Positions 1-12,275 of a DNA stretch of 64,000 bases are shown here, piece by piece (the stretch's first letter is position 1; the number at the start of each line of letters is the position of its first letter). Below the pieces are notes generated by a model, which was given only the letters and a program-made list of their open reading frames with translations, was not told the DNA's origin and searched no databases. The translations under genes and the position numbers were made by a program. The stretch spans positions 84,055 through 148,054 of the forward strand of contig JAJEKV010000557.1 in NCBI GenBank assembly GCA_021234155.1. The letters are read 5' to 3'. The stretch comes from Isoetes taiwanensis. Its lineage: Eukaryota > Streptophyta > Lycopodiopsida > Isoetales > Isoetaceae.

Positions 1-1260
1 TTCTTGCTTGCAATACATCCGTCTTCCTTAATTTCTTTTGTTCATTGAGTGTCTCCGAACATTTTTAATCACATTCTTCATGATCTTGCTTTGATCATGA
101 TCAACAAAATCCACTTCCAAAGGCAATTTCGCTTCACTCTCTTCACAAATCATGCACCACCATTGCTTTATCCCCTTCTTTCAAAGGTTTTGTGATTTCG
201 TTGAAATAATCGTCCATTTTTTTGGACAATTCTTGAAGCCTTCAAGACTCGGGCCCTCGTTCAATTTCAGGGTGCAAGTTTTCTTTCTCTCTCTCCCTTT
301 TCTCTTTGATTGCCTTGATTGCCTTCTTCTCTCGGCTTGAATTTCCGGAAAACTTTGAGTCTCTTTTTCCTCATCCAAATCGGGAAACCGATTGATCCAT
401 TGAGGATCGTGATGTACAGAGAATTTTGCAAGATGTAGAAAACCGTGGATCTACAAAGAACGGTTCGTTTGGAGAGGTACAAGTTGAATGATCATTCCAT
501 ACACAAAAGAGTTCAAGAAACAGACCCGCCATCTCAAAACAGACCGCGCCCGGATCATTTCGAACCGAATTTGATTTTCTGAGCAGCCATGTCATCGATC
601 CGAAGCAATTTGCTAAAAACGAACATCGCGGTTCCCTCTCCAAGCACCCCAAGCCTGAGCCGGATCAAGCACGAAAAGCAGAGCGTCCGGACGGGTGCTT
701 TTGTACCCCAATATCTAACTTAGACCCATAATACCTTAATGGAGTTTCCATTAGCGAGTCTATTTCCAGCCTCAAGCTCCTTCCATTTAGTGAAAGCTCC
801 AGCTCCACCATGATTTTCCTAATCCCTCTTATTATAGACCGAAGGAAGATTGAACGTAAAGTGAAAAGCAAGCGGGAAAGCAAGGAAGATTTATAGCCTA
901 AAGATTTACAGCTGATCTTTCTGTTATTCTCAAATGCGCTCTTGTCCGCAGTTTTTACTTAAGCTTGAAGTTTACCCGATGTAAGGTCGGATTATAGCAT
1001 ATAAGGATCATTTAATCGCGCCTACCTGGCTCTTCTATATCCAATGCCCTGAATCGCTCAATTGATTTTTCGCATCCTACAGAGACATATATTACTCTAA
1101 CACTCCCCACTTTAGCTTTTTTGAAGACCTAAAGCCTTCTCATATCCAACTTAATAGAGGTAGTCAGAAGGATGTATTGATCCTTGAATCAATTCCGGCC
1201 ATATTTGTACTAGTAATGGTTTCAGCCGTTGTCGGGCATAAGTTGAGAGTCATTTGTAAA

Positions 1261-1367
1261 CCTAGGAAGGAAGAAGGTTGAGGAGCTATAGGCGGTCCTT
1301 CATCATTGCAATACCTAGGAAGGAGGAAGATTGCAGAGTATAAGCGGTTGTTAATCATTAAAATATT
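1261..1367. repeat. 53-bp tandem duplication
   Basis: Two imperfect copies begin with CCTAGGAAGGA at 1261 and 1314 and continue with a similar AGATTG/AGGTTG, TATA and GCGGT pattern. It is seen directly in the sequence and has no evident function. Confidence 0.7.
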
Positions 1368-1760
1368 CTAAGAAAAATTCTATATTAACGATGACCATGT
1401 GCTGAGATTCTTTTATGAGAAAGCAACAATATAGATGTTAGTGTATGTCTTATTGGCCAATTTTTTGGCAGTTTGAAAGAATGCAATTGAATAGAATGGT
1501 GCGCACAATAAATGAAGAATAACAATGGCAACAATTTTATTGTGGCAAGAAGTCCCAAAGATAAAGGCAACTTCAACCTCAGCTCACTCTTTATTCAAAT
1601 AACATTTTTAAGATCAGCATTTTCTTTCTCTAAGGCATAAAAACATAGTGAGGTGATTGCGAAGCTCATGTAAAAAGAAAAAAATTGTTATGTTTGTTGT
1701 GCAATGGATTTGTTGTATATCCATGTTGTCATTATTCTTTATCCCCTTGTGTTCTATGTG

Positions 1761-1784
1761 TTTTTTTTTTTTTTTTTTTTTTTT
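1761..1784. repeat. Poly(T) run
   Basis: An uninterrupted run of 24 T lies directly before the 91-bp duplication. It could be the tail of a minus-strand retroposed sequence, but no retroposon body was recognised. Confidence 0.8.
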
Positions 1785-1794
1785 GACATGAAGC

Positions 1795-1976
1795 GTGTTG
1801 AAGGGGTATTAAAGTTGCCTATAAAATATTTATATATAATATGCCCTTTTGTTTTATGGTGCATCCTTGCTCTATTGCTAGAGTTGTGTTGAAGGAATAT
1901 TAAAATTGCCTATGAAATATTCATATATATGCCCTTTTATTTTATGGTGCATCCTTGCTCTATTGTTAGAGTCTGC
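1795..1976. repeat. 91-bp tandem duplication
   Basis: Two copies start with GTGTTGAAGG at 1795 and 1886. Both contain ATGCCCTTTT, TTTTATGGTGCATCCTTGC and CTCTATTG. They differ at scattered positions, so the duplication is not recent. Confidence 0.8.
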
Positions 1977-4900
1977 ACATTTAAAAATATAGAAATATGG
2001 GTCCTATAATTGTTGGAAACCTCTACATGAATTTCATGTACATGTCTGTAGTGTTTTGTAGTATGTTACATAGAAGTTAAATTTGCTAAGCTTGATGGAC
2101 ATGTGGTGTGGAACTTGTAAATGATAAGCCAATGATAAGAAAAGAGAACATTAATAATGCATATCATACATATCATACATATTACAACATATTACATCAT
2201 TTGTTATTGCTTAACTCAGCTTTTCAAACTGCAGCAAATGCTAACCTGTTATGTTGAGAAGATTTATTGTCCCACGTCACTGGTAGACAATGCTGGTTCT
2301 ATCTTCTCCAATTTGTAACAATAATCTGAATTTCGATAAAGTGGAAGCACTACCATAATTATTTCCATGGCTTTTTTACCATGGAGAAATGATGCTAACC
2401 TAACTCTAGATGTGGGCAGCTAGGGCATAGGGTTGCACCTCGATTTCTCTCATCAGCCTTCTTCAAAAATTCAATGAAAAACCAAGTAATTGTGGTGCCA
2501 ATGCAAGGGAAGAAAGAAGATAGAACCATTCATTTTCTTTCTCATGCCAATAGCTTAGACAATAATTCGCAAGAATGGGCACATTGCGCTTAAACTTCTA
2601 TATACATTGACCCGAAAAGAGAGATTCAAAATTTGAGGCATGCCGGACACAAAACCCGGCTTGTTGGTGCTAAGAGAAACATGTTTATCTCGCGGTTGAG
2701 TTTCCAACTACTTATAACAAATCATCACTTTCGCTCTCCAAATCTGCAAGGTAGTACACTCATTGTTATTGTTTGTCCACATAATAATAATTGATTTTGA
2801 ATCGCCACATAAAAAGGAAAAATTGCCATCGATATTAACTCTAGAAAGAAACAGAGAAACAGAAAAGAACATACTAATTTTTTCACATGGAAGCCGATAG
2901 GGCTATACAAAGAGTAGGGTGGGATGGCATATTTACAAACCGAAGTTTGTCTTCATTTCCTTTGAAAAAGAAACCAACCACATAGCCAAAATCCAAAGAT
3001 CCGAGAAAGAAAGTCGCCATGAATAAGATTTAAGGATAAACCTATAATTCTCTCAAAGGGCTCACACTTCCTTAGGCCCACCGCTATAAGCCACCCACAA
3101 TAGATATCCAACATGCGTAAGCTTCAAATGTAATAAACGTTTCATTATCTCGGCAAGCTTCAACAAAACAACTGCTTATGCTATAATTGGATATGACTTA
3201 CACAATTTTAATTTCCAATGGCACCAATGTTCAACTGAAAATACCAATAAAAATGACCAACGGCTCCAACTCAAGACCTTTCCCCAGAAGCACCAATGGC
3301 ATTTTCGCTCAACTGGAAATACCAATATCAAGAACTCCTCGTGACCTATATAAACTTTAAAATGAAAGAAGATTTAATCATACCTTGATCAAGTTCGAAT
3401 TAGCCAAATTCATCTTGCAAAATTATTAGATGCTTTTTGGCAAAGAACAATCCCTCAAGGCCTTTATTAGTCAAGAAAAACAACACTTACACCATCCGAA
3501 TAGCGAGAGATGAAGCTACAGATATCGAAATAGAAGTGGTTCCGATTGAAGATTTGCTGCTTTATAACATAGATTTAGAGTAGAATGGGCAATTTCCAGC
3601 ATCCACCAATCCATCTGAGCTCGCCAATTCAATATCATGTCGTTTGTTTGATGGAGGAACAACGGCATCCGCCAAAGCAGATCATACTTTTATCTAGCCC
3701 TGCTTGTCTACCCGTTTCTACCGGCCTCAGAAGTTCGATGTGACACATGAAAACGGGCCCGATATATCGTAAGTCGGGCCGGACATATGAGAAGCGTAAG
3801 CATCTTTGGTGCGAGAGGCATGGCACGTGGAACGGATCCGAACAGCAAGCTTCGAAGGTGCTATCGCCGCCTCTAGCTCGAAGGTGCCCTCGCTAACCCT
3901 AGCCAAAAAACCCTAGAATCTTACGTGGCGTCATCTCTTCCATTGATTTCATCAAATCTGGGCCGTCGAAAGTTTTAGGGTTTTATGCACGACATACACT
4001 AAAACTTTATAATAAAGGATGGATAGGAAGCGCAGAGCTTGTGCCCTCCCCAAATATAGAAGCCGCAGTCGTGAAAGAAAAAATTCGCTTGAAAATCATG
4101 CCGGAGATTGTACCCAGGAAAAAAGACTTGTGTACGTGTCACTCAAATATTAAGGTACAAAAGAATCGAATCTAAGGAGAATGATTTATATATGTGTGTG
4201 TAGATAAGTAGGAACAAAACGTTGAAAATAAATTGAATTGATTTCTATCTAGGGGAATAGATAGAAGTTGTGAGAGTGAATAGTGGATGCTAAACAGAAG
4301 ATGTTTGTCATAGCAATACATAAGTCAATATGGTCTGTATTAGCATTGAACTTTGATCTGTGTTTGAAGGTCCAATGACAATTGGACGTACAATGGTAAT
4401 TGTGAAATCCCCAACAAACTGTTGTATATTCATAAATCTATACATATATCTATCAAACAATATGTCCTTACAAATTTTGTTCGTGCCTCGTATGCTTACT
4501 CCAATCTCAAAAATTGTGTAATCTCAGATATTGTGTGTGGCTATATTAATGCTTTGCATATGTGAATGATGATATGCCCAGAAGATTCGACCAGAGAGAG
4601 CAAACTTCAAGAGAGAACTATTCACAGATAACCTTAGAAGAAGACAAAATGAGGAGAAACGTAGAATCCCTGTTTAAGCAAAAAAACTCCAGTTGAATCT
4701 GCTGCATCTTGCCCTATACCACCAACAGATATTGCTTACCCTGCAGCAAAGAAAACTTCCAGAATAGAATCTTCCAGAATCAAATGTCGCTTCTTATCAA
4801 GTTGTTGCAGGACACCAATTCTTCAGACACAATTCCTAGAAAGAGACTAAGCAAGTTCATTCAACCAAACTTCACAAATAAAAGAGGGATCATGAAAACA

Positions 4901-5847
4901 ACATCTTACGAAAACCCTCCCATGCACCAGGTATCTTGAAGCAGCTATATGCTTGCATTGGAATGGAGGTATTCGATGAAAAACGTGTAAAAAATGGTAA
5001 AAGATAGTCATCAAATATACCTTTGCATAAATGATAGCGGTCTGTGCCCAGTAAGCTAACGTCATAAGCTGTCATATATTTACAGCAGGCAGAAACCTTG
5101 AGCAGAAGACTCCCTGTAGAATACACTTCTTGCAGACCTTCCCTGCCTTCTTCCCCATCCCCATATTTTCTGCCCTCTTCCGCATCTTAAATCCTTGACA
5201 ATATTTTTACCTGGGCTCCAGAATATAAGCCAGCATGCCCAAAATTATGCATTCTCTTGCTTCTGCAGAAACAACATATTTTTTCGTAGCAAGTTCAAAT
5301 CATCACTTGAAACATCAAAAAGGAAAAAGAAGAACAGAATACCTGGCCAATCTCGTAGAACAAAGAGGTGTTGAATGATGCAGCAGTGCCGAATGATGCA
5401 GCAGTATAATAGGCATTAGAAAATTTGTAGTAGATAGTGGCGATCCTCCAAACTGAACACCTGGGCTTTTAGCAACGACATAGAAGGAAGGTGCTTTACA
5501 AATAAAAACCTTGAGAAAACCATAAACGGTTGTATCGTTTGCTTCCCTCGCTTAAAACCCTAAGTACGGAATGTTTGCCTTGCTCTTGTTTGCAGAAGCG
5601 TTGCATTCTGCAATATCAGCCACAAATAAAAATGGATGAAAGGTGAACCTTCTTCCAGAACGTTTATATTAAGAACAGACAGAATCTCGGCGGAGCTCAG
5701 AGTGCCATAGCCAAATGAAAGAGTCTGTGATTTCAAATCCGATGAATGGACTAAAATAATCCCGCATGCGGGAGATGGAACGCCGCATGCGTCTGCACTG
5801 CGGCATTCCATGCACGAAGTCCAACGCCTTACCATTTTAAAAAAGAA

Positions 5848-7065
5848 GATAATGCAAATGCTTTGGACCTTGAAATCCATCACATGGATGTGAACACTAC
5901 TTTCTTAAATGCTAAACTTGATGAAGAGATATTTATGCAGCAAGCAAAGGGTTTTGAACAAAAGGGGAATGTAGTATGGAAGCTTAAACGAGCTGTTTAT
6001 GGGCTCAAACAGTCACCAAGGCAATGGTATTTATGCATGGATAACTTCTTGAAGGAGCAAGGATTTGTTAAACTTCAAAATGAAGGTAATTTGTATGTTT
6101 ACAAGGAGAAGGTAAATTTCTGCTTTATTGCCTTGTATGTTGATGACTGCATAATGGTTGCAAACAATTTGGAATGCTTAAACTTTCGCAAAACAGTGCT
6201 AAGTAGCAGATTTCAAATGACAGACCTAGGGTTGTTGCAAAAATTTCTTGGTATTGAAGTGCACAGGAATCGAGAGCAAAGAAGAATAACTTTGACACAA
6301 AGATATAACATACAAGGTATATTGGAAAAATTTGGAATGGTTAAGCGCAAAAGGTCTAAAAACTCCACTAGTAGTAGACCAGATATAGCATATAGTGTTA
6401 ACCTACTTAGTAGGTTTGGAAACAATTATGGAAAACAGCATTGGCTTGCTGCCAAAAGGGTATTAAGGTTTTTAAAGGGAACTTGCAATGAAGGTTTAAC
6501 CTTCACAAATACAAATTTGGAATTAACTGCATATTCAGATGCAGATTGGGGTGGAGATTTGGACACAAGAGAATCTACCTCTGGATATATCTTGCAGATT
6601 GGTGGAAGCACAGTGTCTTGGAGAAGCAAAAAACAAGGTTGCATAGCCATGTCAACTGCTGAAGCTGAATATAATGCAGCCTCATTAGCCAGTAGAGAAG
6701 TTGTTTGGGTTAGAAGATTGTTGAGTGAAATAGGAGCAGTTCAAGATAAGCCTACCACGTTGTTTATTGATAATGTTAGTTGTATAGCCATAGCTAAAAA
6801 CCCTGTGCTACACGAAAGGACAAAGCATATTGAGCTTCAAGTACATTTTATCAGAGATATGAATATAAAAATTACTGTGGAATACAAAAATACAGAAGAC
6901 CAAACTGCAGACATTTTTACTAAAGTATTACCAGCATACAGGTTCTTGAAGTTACAGGTGAATATTGGAATTAATGGTACAAAACCAGATGGAGTAAGTG
7001 CAGTAAAAGTCAAGGAAGCAGAAAAATACAATCACAAGTCAGTACAGTTTGATATAACAGCGTAA
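5848..7065 (+). pseudogene. Ty1/copia polyprotein fragment: reverse transcriptase and RNase H
   Basis: This is the C-terminal part of a Ty1/copia Pol, which copies element RNA into DNA in the cytoplasm. Seen: DLEIHHMDV at the RVT_2 start, the AVYGLKQSPRQW motif, the catalytic ALYVDD box, then RNase H with AYSDADWGGD, STSGYI, AMSTAEAEY and the closing TADIFTK. The frame is open for about 400 codons. Gag, protease and integrase are missing, because similarity stops at about 5848. Inside, sequence jumps from ILEKFGM to SSRPDIAYSV, so the roughly 40-60 residues that normally lie between (including a VGSLMY-type motif) are deleted. A purine tract and likely 3' LTR follow. The family call is firm. 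The copy cannot be autonomous. Confidence 0.93.
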
Positions 7066-7092
7066 GTTCATATCAGAATATGAATATGTGAC

Positions 7093-7103
7093 ATTAAGGG
7101 GAA
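7093..7103 (+). other. Polypurine tract of the copia element
   Basis: The purine-rich TTAAGGGGAA lies just downstream of the Pol stop and is followed directly by TGTTG. This is the usual order for the plus-strand primer site at the inner edge of a 3' LTR. It is inferred from position and composition. Confidence 0.55.
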
Positions 7104-7616
7104 TGTTGCAAATATGTAATGTCAGTATATTCATGCTTAAGGGAAAGATCTTCAGCATATTCATATCTTAGAGGAAGATCTAAAAGGGTAGTCTTAACCC
7201 TAATGTTTAAATATCATTGAGGCCTTAACCATATAGAAATATGACCTTATTTTAGTCGGTTATGTTTCATAAGGATAAGGTATTGCAAAAATTAGAATGA
7301 ACAGTGCTGGACCAATGAGATAATTCCATTGTTGAATCGAGGAGACGGTCATGGCTTGACCGACTGCTACAGCTCCGGAAGACTTCCATATAACCAGGTT
7401 GAATGCAATGAACCAATTGAGCTGGTGTGATCCGTTTTATTGATCATGGTCGTGTGATCATTTGCAGTGTTGTTATTCCTCTTATAAGGCAAATGATGGT
7501 CGAGATATAGTCTATAGATAATTGCTCTTATGTCTTCAAATTTAGATGGTGTCAATGGTTTAAATTGAAGCATAAGACTATAGAGATAGAAGTTAAGTTG
7601 GTTGCCTAGTTCATTC
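7104..7616 (+). mobile_element. Probable copia 3' LTR
   Basis: It starts with TG right after the polypurine tract. The end is uncertain. I place it at a CA (7616) just before a sequence block that recurs at 14664. The 5' LTR was not found, which fits a 5'-truncated copy. A self-alignment against other copia copies from the same genome would fix the end. Confidence 0.4.
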
Positions 7617-7620
7617 ATTA

Positions 7621-7805
7621 AGAAATGACGTTTTCCTTCGTTTCAACGAATAGAAGGAAAACGAGGTTCTAGGAATACGGAGGCAGTGGGCGCAGTTAGC
7701 AGTTAGTTAGCTCTTTTCCCTATTTATGTGCCTTTTCGTCATGTTCTCGCTCATCAGCTCTCTTGGAGCATCTCCTTTCCCCTTCTTCCTTCTCCCTACG
7801 GTTTG
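7621..7805 (+). repeat. Direct repeat R1, copy 1 (TE leader-like)
   Basis: About 185 bp is nearly identical to 14664-14853 in the same orientation. It opens with an inverted repeat (CGTTTTCCTTC, short loop, GAAGGAAAACG), then TTCTAGGAATACGGAGGCAG, GTTAGTTAGCTC, a TATA-like CCTATTTATG and a pyrimidine-rich run to CTCCCTACGG. The hairpin, TATA-like word and pyrimidine leader suggest the 5' region of a transposable element or an LTR. That is inference. Confidence 0.75.
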
Positions 7806-7924
7806 GCCGTAGACCGTCCTTCTATAGCACCCACGTCCTTGCCTCCGGTTCGACATATTCTGGCCTTTTGGTTGCCTTGGTCATTTTCCCCTGCTTTTCT
7901 GCATTTTTTTCCTTTTAGGTTTCC

Positions 7925-8407
7925 TTGAACCGCCCAAATTCGACCGGAGTTGTTGCTGGCTTGTCTGCACAGCTCCAGAGTCTCCTTCGGCATACTAGTG
8001 AAGGGAGTCTTGTTCCTTTCGATTTTGCACAAAAGGGAGTCTCGGTGTTTCTCGGTGCTTCTGAGTCTGGTGGTTGTTTCCGATCCATCTACACTTCCAC
8101 GCTTCTTGTTATGGCCCCAAAAGCTGGTGGGTTAAAGTTCAGGAAGAGCCATGCATCTGAATCTTCTGAGCAGGTTCCAGCTTGGCTTAAAGCCATGGAA
8201 GACAAATTGGAGGTGAAGTTTGACGATCTGAGTGGCCTTCTGGAGAGCAGGTTGCTGGCTAAGATTGATGATCTGGGTCGCGCAAAAGCAGAAATTCTTG
8301 CGGCCCTGGAAACCAAGGTTTCATCTCTCCAGGAAGAAATTCAGCAGAAGAGCAAGAGAGCAAAAGCCCCTCTCTTAAAATTTCATGAAAATGTGAAAAC
8401 CGTATGA
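7925..8407 (+). CDS. Unrecognised ORF with coiled-coil C-terminal half
   Basis: Open for 160 codons. The more credible start is the internal ATG at about 8111 (MAPKAGGLKF), giving about 98 residues. That part is rich in charged residues and has leucine-spaced helix-like stretches (KAMEDKLEVKF, SSLQEEIQQKSK), as in a coiled coil. It follows repeat R1 directly, so it may be the first ORF (Gag- or ORF1-like) of the element for which R1 is the leader. No family was recognised, no zinc knuckle is visible, and no downstream polymerase follows. Confidence 0.35.
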   Translation: MNRPNSTGVVAGLSAQLQSLLRHTSEGSLVPFDFAQKGVSVFLGASESGGCFRSIYTSTLLVMAPKAGGLKFRKSHASESSEQVPAWLKAMEDKLEVKFDDLSGLLESRLLAKIDDLGRAKAEILAALETKVSSLQEEIQQKSKRAKAPLLKFHENVKTV

Positions 8408-8805
8408 TTGTTTGAATGAGTTGGAAGACTGATTTCTTGATTTGGAGGCACTTGTAAAATACGGATCCCCGGATGCAACAGCCAAAGACATCATCATAGA
8501 GGTAACTCTTTGATTTGTAAAAGGAAAAAAATAATATGCATCAGGGATAGGAAAGGGCCAAGAATTGTAGAATTCTATGAAATGGGGGAGTTTGGCCTTT
8601 TCGATTTCAAGAACAGCCCAAGAATAGGGCTCGATGGACCTGTGGTGACTCTGTCATAACCCTTTTTAATATGTGTTGTCTGCTGTTTCCGTCTCTGTTT
8701 GCATTTAACCTATAAGTCGTATTTAATTAAAGTGGGACAAATCTCGAATTTTGGGACTCGGACTGAAAATGGGACAAAATTTTTTTCATTGAATCGTTGT
8801 TAGAT

Positions 8806-9150
8806 CAGGGGGAGGGGAAGGGTAAGGGGAGAAGCCTGTTGATCAGGGGAAAGGGAAGGGAAAGGGGAAAGGGAAGGGAAAGGGGAGATGGAAGGGAGGG
8901 ACTGAGGGAGGGAGGCAAAGGAGCAAGGGAGAGGAAGGAGGCAGGGGAGAGGTAGGAGAGGCAAGGGATAAGTTGGAAGAAGGGGAAGGGAAGGGGCGGG
9001 GGATGGAGGAGGGGGAAGGAGGGAGGGAGGGGAGGGAGAGAGAAGGAGGGAGGGAGGGAGGAGGGGGGCAGGGGGAGGGGAGAGAAGAGCAAAGGAGCAA
9101 AGGAGGAGAGGGAGGGGCAAAACGGGGCAAGGTCTCCGCCCTCCCCCCAA
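8806..9150. repeat. GGGGAAGGGAAGG-type purine tract
   Basis: The plus strand is almost all G and A for about 340 bases, mostly GGGAAGG and GGGAGG words. Long proline/serine/leucine ORFs on the minus strand here are shadows of this composition. Such mirror-like purine tracts can form triplexes. Confidence 0.9.
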
Positions 9151-9154
9151 GTAT

Positions 9155-9245
9155 TAATTATTAATGTATAATTAATAATTAATTAAACTAACTAAATAAT
9201 TAATTAAATAATAAATTAAATTAATTTAATGACTAAGTTAAATAA
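9155..9245. repeat. AT-rich AATTAATTAA tract
   Basis: About 90 bases of almost pure A/T built from TTAATTAA and AATAATTAATTAA words follow the purine tract. No gene is seen. Confidence 0.85.
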
Positions 9246-9249
9246 TAAT

Positions 9250-10740
9250 CCTTAACATGGTAGTCACGGATGCATACAATCACAAGCATAGAGCCCAAAT
9301 ACCCAACCAAGCACCACAACTACCTAGGGCCGAAATACAACACAAACACACAAATCATAAGCTTCCATTCTACTTCGGTGAGTCTAGAATGAAGCATCTT
9401 TTCTAAAGCCTCGCCCTAAGCATCCATCCTTTTGATACTTCATTAATGGCTCGCCTGTGCTCAGTATTTTGGAGGCGTGCAAAGACTTAGCAATGGCAAT
9501 TACATCAAGCGGCGGATATCAATGCTCGGAAAACGTCAACCGGCAAAGAAGGATCTGCGAAGATCATTAGGTAACATGCTTTACGCCATTCTGCGAGTGA
9601 GATATAGTCTCGCCAGACTGTTGTGCCGCTGTTGCAGGCATTTGGCAATCGCTATGGTCCCGCTCTCATTGATGCCCTTGTTGGTGGAAAGGTTGAGCTC
9701 CTTCAATACTCCTCCATGTGCATGCGATATATTTGGCTCCTTCATCCCCTATTCTTGTTGTCGGAAGAGACGGCTCCTCAAACTGGGTGTATTGGCTGCA
9801 TAAGGATTCCCCAAGCAATTTTATTGTCCCCTTCATCTCCTATTCTTTCTGTCGTTTAAGATTAGCTTCAGCCTTGTATGCGGACTTTTGAGTGCTTTAG
9901 CCACCATTTTGCTCCCTCGCCCCCCGATGTTGTTGCCTTGTAGATCTAGATCCTCCAATCCTTTATTGGCGCCTCAGTAAAGCTTCGAGACCAATCTTGC
10001 TCCTTCGTCTCCTATTTCGCTTCCACTTTGCAACCATAACTCCCTCAACTTATTTTCGTGGACTTTGCATCGATTCGCCGAAAGAATCGCACCCTGTCTC
10101 CTCTATTTTGGTTTCACAAAAAAGTAGCTCTTGCAAGATACTGCCCTGGAGCTCAAATGGTGGCCCATGCCCTGGAGCTCTGTTTTGGCAGAGTCGCAGA
10201 AAAGCACAGGGGAAGATGGCGACGGAAAAAAATTGGACAGAGATGCAGGCCGGAAAGTGGAGGTGCTAGTTCTATCCGCAGAGCTTGATACTTCTCACAA
10301 TCGGAGTTATGAGTATGGCATTTCTGAGCCAAGAGTGGTTCGCCGGAGCTGTGATTGGGCTTGGGACCTTAGGTATGAAGGTCAAGGAGGGAGGGCGGTG
10401 AGTGGGTAGTGGAGCTTCCACTATGGAGCCGATGATTCCACGATTCCGGTGGGTAGTGGAGCTTCCGGCTATGGAGCTATCTCGCCTCGCTCTCGATTAC
10501 GCATCAGAGGTAAATGCTCAATCGGGCTCATCCTTCAAATTGAGGGCCGTCCCTCCCTCCCCTTCGTAATCTCTTCCCTCGCCAGAATCACTCCTGGGCC
10601 GCCCCTCCGTCCCAATTCCGCCCAGATCCGCCGGAGCTGATTTGAACTGCGTTTTTTCCGCCTGCTGCTCCCATTGACGTGCCCAGCAGAATCTCCCTTC
10701 TCTTCATTGCTTCATGATCGTAGCCTCTTCCCTTCTGAAG
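9250..10740. other. Unannotated interior of the TIR element
   Basis: Several overlapping open frames of 60-108 codons occur on the plus strand (for example 9477-9803 and 9997-10269). None resembles a known family, none continues past 110 codons, and composition differs between them. I see no convincing gene. Confidence 0.4.
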
Positions 10741-10763
10741 CTTTAGCTATGGCCAAGGATTGA

Positions 10764-10910
10764 GTGCCTGCAATGCTTTTGGAGAAGTCAATCTATGCTA
10801 ACGAAGGAGAAACAGGCGAGAATAACAAAGATTTGGTGGTGTGGATGGCTATGGCATCTTCTTCCGGAAACAAAGAGTTCAAGTGGTACAAAGATATTCG
10901 TCTCAAAGGT
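10764..10910 (+). CDS. Possible exon inside the TIR element
   Basis: An ATG-led frame of about 48 codons (MLLEKSIYANEGE..., then VVWMAMASSSGNKEFKWYKD) ends at AAAG followed by GTATGT, a good plant donor. Codon use looks more gene-like than the surroundings. It could be an exon of a captured gene or of the element's own protein. The GNKEFKW stretch vaguely recalls BED-type zinc fingers of hAT proteins, but the cysteines are absent, so I do not assign it. Confidence 0.3.
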
Positions 10911-11779
10911 ATGTACCAAATTTTAAATTTCAAGCATGGGCGGGAAAAAATGGCGGGGTATAGAAAAAAAGCGGGGTAAAAAAATACGTTGAAAAAACAA
11001 GTATAAAATTAATGTTAATATATAATTTGACGATTATTTATACATCCCCCAATTTCTCTTTTTATACATGTGCAGGAGGTGCTTCTACATATTCCATCAC
11101 TTAGAGCCATGTGGGAACTGGAGCCAGTTTGAACCTTTAGGACATTGTCCTAAATCTCTTTTTTTTTCAAAGGTATGTACAAAATCCCCCCTCCCCCTCT
11201 TTTTTAAATTTCAAATTTCGAATTTATCTAAGGCCAACGCGTATGGATTAAAATGTATCTATGTGTCTAGACTAGTAGAAGGTCGTCAAACCAATGATTA
11301 TACTAAGTATAAATTTAATCAAAAATATTGTTAGGCGATGTGTGTGCATATAAAGCATAAAAAACTGTATGGATCTAATGAAAAAATATAATGGAACCAT
11401 GATTTTCTTAATACATTTATGTCATTTATGGACATTTATGTGCTAGTATGCTATACTATACTATATAACTATATATTGCTTTGTATGGAGCGTGTGCTAG
11501 TATGCTAATGCGTGTATTATGAAATTGTGGTAGTATAAAGTACTAATGTGTGCTAATTAGGGTGTGCTAGAATAAAAATGCTAATGTGTGCTAGTATAAA
11601 AACAATTGTTAAATATTAATGTGTGCTAAATACTAATGTGCTGTGAGAAAAACAATAAACTATGGTGTGATAGAATAATAAACTATGGTGGAAAATTAGA
11701 TGGATATATAGATAAAATGATGCTCCGCAAAAATAATCTTTGGCCCTTGAAATTGCCTTTTTTTTTACTCACGCTTTTT

Positions 11780-12175
11780 TCGACTCAGCGAGTCGAGAAA
11801 GGCCCTAAACCCGCGTTTTTAAGCTTTGAGGCTTTGAGTCGAGAAAGGCCCGACCCCTAAAAACTGCGTTTTTTTGAGCTTTGAGCTTTTCTCAACTCGC
11901 GAAGTCGAGAAAGGCCTTCTGACCCCTAAAACCTGCGTTTTTTGCTCCCATTTTGCCTTTCGACGACTAAAAGTCGAGAAAGGCCCCTCGACCCCTAAAA
12001 CCTCGTTTTTCGCTTTATTGGCTTTTTCGACTCATGAAGTCGAGAAAGGCCTTCGACCCTAAAACCTGCGTTTTGCCGCTTTCTCGACCTTTCGAGTCGA
12101 AAGGAAATGACCCCTAAAAACTGCGTTTTTTAAACTTCCGCTGCCTTTCTCGACTCATGCAGTCGAAAGGCTCTT
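11780..12175. repeat. 66-bp minisatellite with a hairpin in every unit
   Basis: GTCGAGAAAGGCC-like words start at about 11792, 11838, 11904, 11973, 12039, 12096 and 12162, mostly 66 bp apart. In most units the word is preceded a few bases upstream by CTCGACT or CGACT, so each can fold on itself (CGACT, loop, AGTCG). Units also share GACCCCTAAAACCTGCGTTTTT. It lies inside the TIR element between two exon-like stretches. Confidence 0.85.
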
Positions 12176-12275
12176 ATTCAAGCCTGTATTTTCCCAAAAT
12201 GGCCCTAAGAACTGTGTTTTATTTTAATTTTTTTGCCTGTAGCATCACTTGACTAACTTGATTTTGTCTTTTGCA

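Larger units (their letters stand above)
1..5840. other. Intergenic, no recognised gene
   Basis: No reading frame here resembles a protein family I recognise, and open frames are all under about 110 codons. The sequence is AT-rich plant-like spacer with short duplications (listed separately). Around 3890-3985 there are AAACCCTA-like words (telo-box-like) and GGGTTTTA words, which occur in plant promoters, but no coding exon beside them could be recognised, so I do not call a promoter. Confidence 0.5.

Noticed and set aside
8800-9150. Proline-rich minus-strand frames of 95-116 codons
   Set aside because: Shadows of the GGGAAGG purine tract; three overlapping frames with the same composition.
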